A DNA stretch of 58,721 nucleotides. Origin: Actinomortierella ambigua (Eukaryota > Mortierellomycota > Mortierellomycetes > Mortierellales > Mortierellaceae). Below, piece after piece: positions 22,489 through 31,878 of the stretch. Within the stretch, counting starts at the first letter, position 1. The number at the start of each line of letters is the position of its first letter. A program made the translations under genes and the position numbers. The notes beneath the pieces are model-generated. The model did no database searches and was not told where the DNA came from. It worked only from the letters and a program-made list of their open reading frames with translations. The stretch is from contig JAAAJB010000165.1 in assembly GCA_016098155.1 (NCBI GenBank), forward strand, positions 1 to 58,721, given 5' to 3'.

Positions 22489-24273
22489 TCACTCCAGCTT
22501 CTTCGGCGCGTTGCGATGCACATTGGGCGACTTTGCCCGCAGGCCGCCATCGCCGTTGTTCATCGCCACAAAGCAGCTGATGCTATGGTTCGTGCACGGT
22601 AGGCCCAACATCTGCCGCTGGCAGACATGGTTGTAGTCATGGTAGTCATCCGCGTGGGTCTCGTCTCGTTTCGGCGCCCCAATCACATGTGGACCCATGG
22701 CGTCTTTTCTCTCCACCAGGATCTCGGTTCTTGCTCCTCCTCCTCCTGTTGCTCCTCGTCTCCCACCAACATCTTCCCTTCCTCCTTGTAGGCTGCCACG
22801 ACTGCTGCTGTTACTGTTACTATTGCTGCCGCCATCACCGCCGCTATTGGCGAGCACTTTGCGCTCAAGGGACTCTGTCGTGATATCGACCTCGCTTGGG
22901 TGTGGTGGCGGTGGACGGAAGCTTTCTGCACTCAGGACCGAGGCATCGTCGTTGTCGCTGTCATCCCCTACACCACTACGGCGATTAGCCGCGGCAGCGG
23001 CAGCTGCTGCTGCCTCAGAGTCACGGACCCGTTGGCGGTGGCGCTTAGCTCTTCGTCGGCGATAGGCATACGCGGCGGCGACGGCGACGGCGATCAGGGC
23101 GAGCGGGATGAGGGTGTAGGTCAGGATCTTGGTGCCAAAGTCACGATCGCCTGTCGGCGGCTTGGCGGGTGTGTTGCTGTAGGGTCCTGTGGATGGGTCG
23201 GTGGTGGACCTGCTGCTGCCGTTGCTGTCGTCGTCGAAGAGTGGAAGGGAAGGAGGAGGTGGGGGTGGCGATGAGGATGCTGGATCTAGACTTGACGACG
23301 GCAAGCCGACGGGTGCTGGCGTGGGAGCGATGTCGCTGAAGCGGTCGTCGTTAATGAGCGATGGGGGCGGGGCGTGGGAGTCGGGAGGGGGAGGTGAGTG
23401 TGGATGTGGAGGGTGGTCTATACGGGGGGGGGGAACAGGGTAAGGCGATAGTTTAAGAACGTTAGCCCGAGTCTGGAAACCTTTTCTTATTTTGCCACCA
23501 CCAAACATTCGGGTCTCGTTTCATTTACCGGGATTTTTTGGCTTGTCACCTTGCTTGCCGCCTTTGCTGCCTGGTGGTTTCCGATCCGGCTTTTTACCAT
23601 CACCCTCATGGCCAAGACCCGGCTTTGCACCAGGCTTCGCGCCAGGCTTTGCACCAGGCTTTGCACCAGGCTTTAGACCAGGCTTTGCACCAGGCTTTGC
23701 ACCAGGCTTTACACCAGGCTTTGCACCAGGCTTTGCACCAGGCTTTACACCAGGCTTTGCACCAGGCTTCGCACCAGGCTTTAGACCAGGCTTTGGCCTT
23801 GCATCTTTGTCATGGTTGTGGTCGTGGTTGTGCTTTTTTGCCCCTTCACCTTTCTTTTTATCGGCTTCATCATTGTCTTTGTCATTCTCCTCCTTGTCAT
23901 CGTCGCCATCGTCGTCGCCACCATCGTCGTCGTCGTTGTCGTCGTTGTCATTGTCATCGTCATTGTCATTGTCATTGTCATCGTCCTCTTTGTCGTCGTT
24001 GTCTTTGGAGTGACCCTTCTTGTCGCCGTTATCATGCCGATCACCACTATCGCCTTTGGAGCCACCATTACGCGAATTGTCGCCACCGTCTTTGCCGCCT
24101 GGATGGTTTTTGCGGTATTCATCGTCTATTTGTTTGTTGGGTAAGTTGTGCAAACTGCTCTCGTTGCGTTGCTTTCGAGTTTTGGCTTCACTTTTCTTGG
24201 CCGTCATGGCCTGCCATACTGCATCGTGGCGTCGTTGTATGGCTGTGTGATGGATTGCGATGTTCAAGTCCAT
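22489..24273 (-). CDS. Single-pass membrane protein with Asp-rich and KPGA-repeat ectodomain
   Basis: I do not recognise a family. Exons are 24273-23529 and 23417-22489, giving 557 aa; the junction keeps frame and the acceptor follows a C-rich tract. Features in order: a basic N-terminus, an acidic Asp/Asn/Lys stretch (about residues 85-150), a KPGA/KPGV/KPGL tetrapeptide array (about 160-217), a Lys/Pro/Gly linker, a Pro/Ser-rich stalk (250-340), one transmembrane helix (about 344-367, ILTYTLIPLALIAVAVAAA) followed by RRRR, then an acidic/Ser tail with poly-Ala. This resembles fungal surface sensors or mucin-like proteins. No signal peptide is seen at the chosen Met, so an upstream exon may exist; a hydrophobic ORF near 24480-24554 (FFCCCYCFFFLVIHQAQA) is one candidate, though it looks like an intron end. 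Function unknown. Confidence 0.65.
23621..23794. repeat. 12-bp coding tandem repeat, about 14.5 copies
   Basis: The unit GGCTTTGCACCA (minus strand: K-P-G-A) is repeated with few changes, mostly GCA to ACA or AGA. Unit length is a multiple of three and no frame has a stop, so long open frames appear on both strands here. Confidence 0.9.
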
Positions 24274-24776
24274 GAGCGAAGAGGGAGAAGAGAAAAAAAG
24301 AGAGAGAAAAAAAAGAGAGAAAAGAGAGATAGTGAAGGGTTATAGGATTCAAGAGCAGGTGAGAATCCAATGGTTGATCGGCGAGATTGGTGGTAGATCC
24401 TCAGTCTTGTGCGTGTAGAGAGGTGGGATGTGGATGTGTTTTGGGGTGGGGAAGAGAGAGCAGGGTTCAGGGCTTGGGCCTGGTGGATGACAAGAAAAAA
24501 GAAACAATAACAACAACAAAAAAAGGAGGGTGTCAAAGGATGACGATGGAGCACAGACTATTTCTCCACACGACGGACAAACTAACGGACTATCCTCGTT
24601 TCCTTTCGCAGGTGAAATTTTGATTCTGCCAGCTACGGCATGATTGACCGTTTGTGCACGGGTTTTGGGTTGTTCTCTGCAGCCTTTTTCTCCCTGATAA
24701 CCCAAAACCCCTAATTTTTTTGTTTTTTTTTATGCGTGTTTCTTCCTCCTAAAACGCTCATTCCACATTCCATCTC
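24274..24776. other. Divergent region between the membrane protein and the hydrolase
   Basis: 503 bp holding both promoters. It has a GA-rich stretch at 24290-24330 just upstream of the membrane-protein ATG. An undetected first exon of that gene could lie here. Confidence 0.5.
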
Positions 24777-25667
24777 ATGCCAGTCGACCTGCATCTCATC
24801 ACTGTCCACCGCGACCTCGTCTATGCGCCTGTCTCGAACTGGGAGAAACATACCTTGGACTTGTTTGTTCCACCAGAGGCATCTCAGGCACCACTCATTG
24901 TCTTTGTCCATGGTGGCGCATGGCGCACGGGCGACAAGAGCATGTTCACGGACATGGCGACTCGAATCGCAGCCACCTCTGGCTACACCGTGGCGGTGGT
25001 CAACTACACCCTCTCGCTATCAGACATTCCGGGTGACCCTCGATCGGTGCCGCTGACGGCACAGCACCCAAAGCACCCACAGGACGTGGCCACTGCTATC
25101 GCGCACCTGTATGCGGAGGCGGACAAATACCGCGCCTACGACCGTCACCGGATCTACCTGTCGGGCCATTCAGTGGGTGGCCAGCTCACGGGTCTGTTGG
25201 TGCTGCGGCCTACCGAGTACTTGATCCCTGCCGGGACAGCAGCTGGACTGCCGGACCCAATGGCCCTGCACCGGGCTATCCAGGGTGTGATCGGTGTCGA
25301 TGGCATCTACGAGGTGGACAAGTTGTGGGAGAAATACCCCGACTATCGCGATTTCATGATCCAGGCGTTTGGCGAGTCGAAAGAGCGTCGACTGCACGGA
25401 TCTCCCGAGGGTCAGTCTGTGAAGGACCAAGGGACGGATTTCAAGCTGCCGCTGTATGCAGTGATCCACTCGCTTGATGACGAGTTGTTGGACGATGTCC
25501 AGTCCAAGGACTATTTTGCGTATCTGCAGAGCATCGTGGGAATCTCGGACAAGAGACGAGTCCAGCTAGAGTTTGGACATTGGGGCAAACATGACGAAAT
25601 GCTCCAGACAGAACAGTTCCCAGTGACGGTGACCAAATACCTCCAAGCTTGGGAGAATGAGCATTGA
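24777..25667 (+). CDS. Alpha/beta hydrolase, kynurenine formamidase-like
   Basis: Intronless 296-aa serine hydrolase. The oxyanion-hole motif HGGAW is at residues 45-49 and the nucleophile elbow GHSVGG at 130-135 (Ser132). A late Asp (near SLDDELLDDV) and His (FGHWGKHDEM) can complete the triad. This HGGxW-plus-GHSxGG layout fits the esterase/arylformamidase group. That group includes the enzyme that cleaves N-formyl-kynurenine in tryptophan-to-NAD synthesis (BNA7). Substrate assignment is uncertain, since many fungal esterases share the layout. The start is the only upstream Met in frame and lies just after the CT-rich leader. AATAAA follows three bases after the stop codon. It is convergent with TIP41, 236 bp apart. 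Confidence 0.85.
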   Translation: MPVDLHLITVHRDLVYAPVSNWEKHTLDLFVPPEASQAPLIVFVHGGAWRTGDKSMFTDMATRIAATSGYTVAVVNYTLSLSDIPGDPRSVPLTAQHPKHPQDVATAIAHLYAEADKYRAYDRHRIYLSGHSVGGQLTGLLVLRPTEYLIPAGTAAGLPDPMALHRAIQGVIGVDGIYEVDKLWEKYPDYRDFMIQAFGESKERRLHGSPEGQSVKDQGTDFKLPLYAVIHSLDDELLDDVQSKDYFAYLQSIVGISDKRRVQLEFGHWGKHDEMLQTEQFPVTVTKYLQAWENEH

Positions 25668-25770
25668 AGAATAAACAATGTGTTGTATTGTATGTATGTC
25701 TTTCTCTCCATCTTCTACTACGAGAACCAACAATAGATGATATGAGGAGAGGCGAAAGTGTGTGAATAAT

Positions 25771-25793
25771 GGAGAGAGAGAGAGAGAGAGAGA
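25771..25793. repeat. GA microsatellite
   Basis: About 11 GA units in the convergent gap between the hydrolase and TIP41. Confidence 0.9.
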
Positions 25794-25903
25794 CTATGGA
25801 GAAGGAGGAGGAGGAGGGCGCGATGGCGGCGGAGAGGGATTCGTTCCCAAATGTTGGTGGCGTGGGATATACCCCGCGTTATCTCTTTTGCAGCTCCCAA
25901 TCT

Positions 25904-27363
25904 CTACTCCGACTTTGTAAGGTCAGCACGTTGCATGTGGACCTCGCGATCTGGCAACACGGATGCGATCCAGTTGGAGTCCAGCAGAAGCGAGAGATCG
26001 TCACCTCTGGATCGTGGGATTTTCTGTCAAAAGATGAGAAAAGACGATGATGATGATGTGTCAGCAGCTTTAAGGCCTCATGATCTGGGTTCCCACGATT
26101 GGGTGTTAGCTCTCAACTACAACAGCAAAAAAAGAAAACCAATGAAAACCAATGAAAAGAATACAACAACTTACAGCCCGTGTTGCATGATACGAGTCTT
26201 CCTTGACAGAACACTCCCGCAGGACATGGTTTGTACCAAAGCGGTGGTATATCCGCGTGTCATAGATGCGGAAGAGAACATCGTCCACCCGCAAGAAAAA
26301 TCGCAGCAGGATGAAGAAGCACGAGGGCATCACACGCTGTTTTGGATACCATGACAAAAAAATAAGAGAGACAAAGAGACAGATAGAAATCATGATTAGG
26401 CTGCGACCGCAATTGATAAACATGCCAAAAAGAGGAATGCTGTAAAAGGACAGGACATACGATTTTGGTGGCAAGCACTGCAGTTCCATTGTCAGCGAGC
26501 TCGTCCTCAAAGAGAATATTTTCATTGTAGAACAGGATGGGCTCAGGCTTTTTGAGCTGCTCAATGTCGATCGTGTCCGTAGTTGACGGTTCAAAGCGCT
26601 GGTGGTCGGCACAGCTGGCCAATGATCCGCAGTACTTTGTCGAGTATGTCCAGTCGTACGGCTTGACGACGTCTGTAATGTGTTCTTGATTGGCCATGCT
26701 ATTCAATCCAATGGCAGCGTGAAACGCAGTCAGTCCATTAGTGCAATTGATAGAGTGTCGTTATCTTTTTCCTTTTCCTTTTTTTTTCTTCTTCGAGATC
26801 GGGCTCCTGCCTGTGACACTACAGTACCTCCTCTTCTCAAACCACTCTCGTGCGTAGGACACCTTGATGGCATCGCTGCTGGTGGAGGACTGGTCGACCA
26901 TAGCCAGGGCAGGCAAGGCCTTAAACTCGAGCTTCCAGCCAGACGAATGCTCAATGGTCAGATGGTTGTTGCCAAAGATCATCTCTGGGATGGGGATGCC
27001 AATATCTGCTGAGGCTCTAGTATCAACCGACACAAGAAGAGGGTAGCCAATTGGGCGCGTTGGATGGATTGCATGGAGAGTTGGTTAGCGTAAGAAAGAA
27101 GGGAAGGGGATAAAGCGCGCAGGTCTTTCCCGTCGCAGCAAAAAAAAAACAGTTCCAGCCAACGGCTTGCACCTGCGCCTGTGCCTGCGGGCACAGTCCC
27201 TGCGTCTCCTTTTTTTGGCTGCGAGTTTTTTGGTGAGAGGGGAGTCATACTTGTCAATCTCATGAGAGCTGAGGATGGATGTTTTATTGGAAAGGATTGT
27301 CCAGTCGTTGATGCGGATGCCAGTGGCATTTCCCTCTTTGATGAGGCTATGCAGGGACGCCAT
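25904..27363 (-). CDS. TIP41: TIP41, TOR-pathway regulator of PP2A-type phosphatases
   Basis: Conserved protein (TIPRL in animals) that binds PP2A-family catalytic subunits and Tap42/alpha4, downstream of TOR. Exons 27363-27251, 27016-26828, 26698-26461, 26336-26175 and 26023-25904 give 273 aa. Family blocks seen are GIPIPEMIFGNNHL, VVKPYDWTYSTKY, ENILFEDELADNG, RVMPSCFFILLRFFLRVDDV and DTRIYHRF. The last exon reads LLLDSNWIASVLP, matching the family end. All junction phases agree. The donor of exon 2 is GTACTG, weaker than its neighbours. It is divergent from eRF1 across 539 bp. Confidence 0.95.
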
Positions 27364-27902
27364 GTTGTCTGGTTTGCGTGGGAAGTGGAGGAAGCAAAAG
27401 GGTACAAAAGGAGAGGCAACAAACGCGAACCAACCCACCCCTCCCCAATCACCCCGCCCATCACCCAACTGCCAGCACTGAAAAAAACAAAGTACAGTCA
27501 CAAAGGCATCTGGACGTCATTGTCATTTGAAAAACAAAGAGTGTTCTCTCTCTCTCTTTCTCTCTCACCCACGCCTCTTCCTAGCTTGGTTGCTCCGCAT
27601 TCCTATTCATCTCCCTTGGAAGCAAAGGCTCATAACTCTCCCTCCTCCTCCCTCCTCCTCCTCTTTGTCATCGTCTCTTTTTTTAACCAGTCGTCTGTCT
27701 ATTGTATGTCCCTGCCCCTGTCTACGAGTACCTGGACAAGCTGCAGATCTTGGAGAAAAAGAGAGTTTTTTTCTTTTTCAGCTCAGCACTCCTCCCTGGC
27801 ATTAGCACAGGATCAACATCAGACTGACCTTGCATTCCTCTTTTCTTCTTCTTACTCACCTTTCCGTATCCCTCCCGTCCCCTCACAAACCCTCACAGCA
27901 TC
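27364..27902. promoter_or_regulatory. Divergent promoter region of TIP41 and eRF1
   Basis: 539 bp between opposite start codons. The eRF1 side has a long CT-rich leader ending in TCACAGCATC before its ATG. No specific binding site was identified. Confidence 0.5.
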
Positions 27903-29818
27903 ATGTCGGATATTGTCGATCAGAACATTGAGATGTGGAAGGTGAAGAAGCTCATCAAGGGCCTCGAAGCCGCCCGTGGGTAAGTGACACATATCCTACC
28001 CCCTTGGACTGTACTCCTATTAAACAGCTCTCTAGGTCCTTGCACGCATTAGACGTGTGATCCAGTTTCTCATGACCTTCTTTGCAAAAGGCGACATGAG
28101 AGACTAGGACCGTGGGCCAGTGCACTGTACCTCCACAATACAGGCTCATTCTCTCTCTCTGGTATGCTTAGTGACCTTGGCCCCTGACTCTGTTATCTCT
28201 CTGTTCCTTCTCCTACTACCAACCTACCCACGCCTATCCCCCTTCGCCCTTATTTTTCCACCCCCCCTCTCCCCTGCCCCCTAGTAACGGCACTTCCATG
28301 ATCTCGCTCATTATCCCTCCTGGCGATCAGATCTCGCGTGTCCAAAAGATGTTGGCTGATGAGTATGGCACTGCATCCAACATCAAGAGCAGAGTCAACC
28401 GTCTCTCTGTCCTGTCAGCCATCACCTCCACCCAGCAGCGTCTCAAGCTCTACACCAAGGGTACGTGTTTTTTTTATACTCTACTGCCTTGGCCTATTCC
28501 AAACAACGCCACCATGACCAAATGAGGCTTGCTAACTGATAAAAGAGCATCAATGACAGGCAGACTGATATTTTAGCGCTGTTAGACTAACCTGTGTTGC
28601 ATGTTATAATCTCTCTCTCTCTATCTCTCTCCACCTCGACCTCTCTCTTCCCCTTTTCGCCACAGTCCCCCCTACTGGTCTGGTCGTGTACTGCGGTACG
28701 GTCGTGACGGACGAGGGCAAGGAAAAGAAGGTGAACATCGATTTCCCTCCCCACAAGGCGATCAACACGTCGCTGTACATGTGCGACAACAAGTTCCACA
28801 CGGAGGCGTTGTCCGAGCTGTTGGAGTCGGATTCCAAGTTTGGTTTCATTGTCATGGACGGTAACGGCACGCTGTTTGGTGCCGTTGCTGGTAACACGCG
28901 CGAGGTGATGCACAAGTTTACGGTGGATCTTCCCAAGAAGCACGGTCGTGGTGGTCAGTCCGCGGTGCGTTTCTCGCGTCTTCGCGAGGAGAAGCGTCAC
29001 AACTATGTGCGCAAGGTGGCCGAGTTGGCCGTGCAGCATTTCATCACGAACGACAAGGTGAACGTGACGGGTATTGTTTTGGCCGGTTCGGCCGATTTCA
29101 AGACGGAGCTGGGACAGTCGGATCTGTTTGACCAGCGTCTGCAGGCCAAGGTCGTGAAGGTCGTCGATGTCTCGTACGGTGGCGAGAACGGCTTCAACCA
29201 GGCGATCGAGTTGTCGGCCGAGTCCCTGTCGAACGTCAAGTTCATCCAGGAGAAGCGTCTGATCTCCAAATACTTTGACGCCATTTCGCAGGATACGGGC
29301 AAGTACTGCTTTGGTATCGAGGATACCCTCAAGGCTTTGGATATGGGTGCTGTCGAGACTCTGATCGTCTGGGAGAACCTCGACATTGCCCGTATCTCGC
29401 TCCGCAACTCCAATGGCGACATTGAGATCAAGCACCTGACCAAGGAGCAGGAGAAGGACCGTCAGCATTTCATGGACGCGACCGATGGGTCCGAGATGGA
29501 GGTTGTCGAGAGCATTTCGTTCCTGGAGTGGCTGGCAGAGAAGTACAAGGACTTTGGTGCCGCACTCGAGTTTGTCACCAACCGCTCCCAGGAGGGTTCC
29601 CAGTTCGTCAAGGGCTTTGGTGGTATTGGCGGTCTTCTCCGCTACAAGCTCGACTTTGACGCTATGACTTACGATTCGGACGAGTTCTTCTCTGGTATGC
29701 AAAAAAAAAAAAAAATCCCCTGCAGAATCTCACCGTGGAAAACAAAAAGGGAGGGCGGATAACGAAGTTGACCGCTAAACCAATTTTTTTCTCCCGCTTC
29801 TTTGAATGTATAGATTGA
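27903..29818 (+). CDS. SUP45: Eukaryotic translation termination factor eRF1
   Basis: Class I release factor. It reads all three stop codons in the ribosomal A site and triggers peptide release together with eRF3. Exons 27903-27979, 28285-28460, 28666-29694 and 29814-29818 give 428 aa. Stop-codon decoding motifs are intact: GTS at 28-30, NIKS at 58-61 and Y122-x-C124-x3-F128 (YMCDNKF). The catalytic GGQ is at 180-182. These support use of the standard code. The coding part of the last exon is only five bases, completing an Asp codon and supplying TGA, so the protein ends FFSD. Without that splice the frame would add about 20 residues from the intron. The C-terminus is shorter than human eRF1 (437 aa). 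Confidence 0.97.
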
Positions 29819-30403
29819 CCCGACGACAAAGTCTCCGCTGCATCGCTTCAGGAGGGGAAGACACTGAGCGCGAACGGTCGCTCGGTGTAATCGCTGAAGA
29901 AGGAGGAATTTAATAGTGGTTCACGGTGTTTAGGAGGTAAGGTGTTAACTCCAATGTTTTGACTTTTTATTTTGCCCATGATGGATATTATGGATATGAC
30001 CGACTTCTTTTTTTTCTTACCAGCTGCATTGTTTTTTCTTGCTCACTTTAGGAACCAATCGGTGGAGTGTATTTTGGCTGCTGCAGTTTTTTTTTATTGG
30101 ATTTTCAAAGGACGAGGAAGGAGAAAGTATAACAACGTATGGAGCAAAAACAGCGGGTCTTTTTTTGTTTGATTTTTTTTTGAAGAAAGGAGGAGGAGGC
30201 TGCTTGAGAGAGTGGGTCATCAAGGACTTTTTCACATTTTGAGAGGAGAACCTATGAGCAACCAAACTCGTTTGTGAACAACAACAACAAAAAGCCGTAC
30301 CGTCGCCTCCCCAATCCTCTTATTCAGACCCGTGTTGAAAGAATAAAAGAACCATTGTTTCTGCTTTATTTTATCCTCTTTATTGATTGACCCGGCCCCA
30401 TTA
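29819..30403. other. Convergent region between eRF1 and GUK1
   Basis: 585 bp expected to hold two 3' UTRs. It is T-rich with several T and A runs. No gene seen. Confidence 0.6.
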
Positions 30404-31514
30404 TTATTCTGGGTCTCCAAAGATGTACTGATGCAGATCGCGGTAGGCATCCTCGAGGCGATCATTGATCACAATCTTGTCAAACAGACCCGGCTGATGG
30501 GCAGCCTCCCAGTCCACACGGGCGGCCTGTAATCGCTTCTGGAGGTCAGACTCGGACTCGGTGGCGCGGCCGCGCAGCCGATCCTCGAGGACAGTCAGGT
30601 CCTTTGGCTGGATCAGCACGAATCGCGGGTGGAGCTGAGGCGACTCTTTGACTTGGCGCACTCCATTCTATATATATATATTTGATGATAAACAACAGGA
30701 GACGAAGAGTAACGCGTTAATAGACTAGGGAGGTGATGCAAGGGTCTGCTAGAGAGGAGTGATAATCATAGTTGGCGTTGCCGAAATAACATGACGGGCT
30801 ACAAGCCTAGTTATTTCGACACCGTCCGGGACCCTGTCTTTCTTTTCCCACGACCGGTGCACTAGAGACTGATTTCTAGGAAAAGCACTCCCATTTCTAA
30901 TCGCACCAATCATCAGGATGCTCTACAGAACCTGCAAACCCTTGCGCGGCATCCTGATGGTTGATGTCATTAGACATGGGTGTGTGATCCGTGAAATCAG
31001 TGTCTAGTGCACCGATCGTGAAAAAGAAAGAAAGAAAGAAAGAAAGAGTGTCCCTTGGCTAGGAATAATAATTGACAACTTTACCAATTCAATGTCCAGG
31101 ATACAGATCTTGCCGTGGTCTTCGACATCCTGGACAGCCTGAACAGAGGTCCCATAGAGGTTGCCGGCAAACTCTGCGTGTTCAATAAACTGTTTGTCCT
31201 GGATCATCTTCTCCATCGTGCTGCGATCGACAAAGTAGTAGGCGATGCCATCCTCCTCGCCCGGCCTTGGTCGTCTTGTCGTATCTGGTGGTGAAAAAAA
31301 AAAAAAAGCTGTCGTTAGTTTACTGTAGAAGGATTCAGAAGAATGCTTGCGTTGGAGAAACATGTGTTTAATTGTTTCTCCACAACTTACGAGATACACT
31401 AAAGCCAAAGGTGGTGGGATGGCTGGCAAATAACTTTTGGATCAGGGTCGATTTACCACTTCCCGATGGCCCTGTCACCACAATAGGCCGCTTGTCCACT
31501 ATAGGAAAAAACAT
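30404..31514 (-). CDS. GUK1: Guanylate kinase
   Basis: Cytosolic enzyme converting GMP (or dGMP) and ATP to GDP (or dGDP) and ADP. Exons 31514-31391, 31284-31085 and 30667-30404 give 195 aa (yeast 187). The P-loop GPSGSGKST is at 15-23. [13 protein letters not shown], which contacts GMP, spans the first junction. The GMP-binding block is [16 protein letters not shown], and CILDIELNGVRQVK spans the second junction. The start codon is followed at once by TTTTTTCCTATAG, which looks like an intron acceptor. An upstream first exon is therefore possible, although no fitting donor was found. The second intron (417 bp) carries large inverted repeats. Confidence 0.95.
30782..30818. repeat. Small perfect hairpin in GUK1 intron 2
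   Basis: CGAAATAAC (30782-30790) and GTTATTTCG (30810-30818) are exact reverse complements. Inside them GGCT and AGCC can pair around ACA. Confidence 0.8.
30849..31020. repeat. Long imperfect inverted repeat in GUK1 intron 2
   Basis: The left arm (30849-30921) and right arm (30949-31020) are reverse complements at roughly four-fifths of positions by hand alignment, with a 27-base loop. The best-matched parts are the outer 28 bases and the inner 36. Weaker pairing continues outward through the CTTTCTTT and GGGAC stretches. It could be a MITE-like element or a structural intron feature. Confidence 0.85.
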
Positions 31515-31878
31515 TGCAATGTGTAAGTTTCACCTTCATTGTTGATGGTGTGATTTTTTTCCCAGGGTCCCAGGTCGCACAGACGGTTCAGCTTTACACA
31601 GACAGCTCAACCTCTCACCCCCTCTCCCCCTTTTTTCCCCATTCCAATGTGGTCTTCCTTTGCCTTACATGGAATGAGCACATTCGACGTGGTGGACATG
31701 TTGCGGTATTGTCGAAGAACAGTTGGGAATTGTTTCCGAAGCGAGCAGAGATGTGCGCAAGGAATCATGCTGCTGGTGGGGAAAGAAGTGGGCCAAAGGC
31801 GAGAGAGAAACGAAATTTTTTAAAAGGTATGACATTTATTTTATTTTATTTTTCGATTAGAGTTGTGTATCCACATGG
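31515..31878. other. GUK1 promoter and PMS1 3' region
   Basis: 364 bp between two minus-strand genes. No gene or clear motif seen. Confidence 0.5.

Noticed and set aside
28587..29702. 371-codon open frame antisense to eRF1
   Set aside because: It mirrors the codon bias of eRF1 on the other strand. The sense strand has all eRF1 motifs and the antisense product matches nothing I know.
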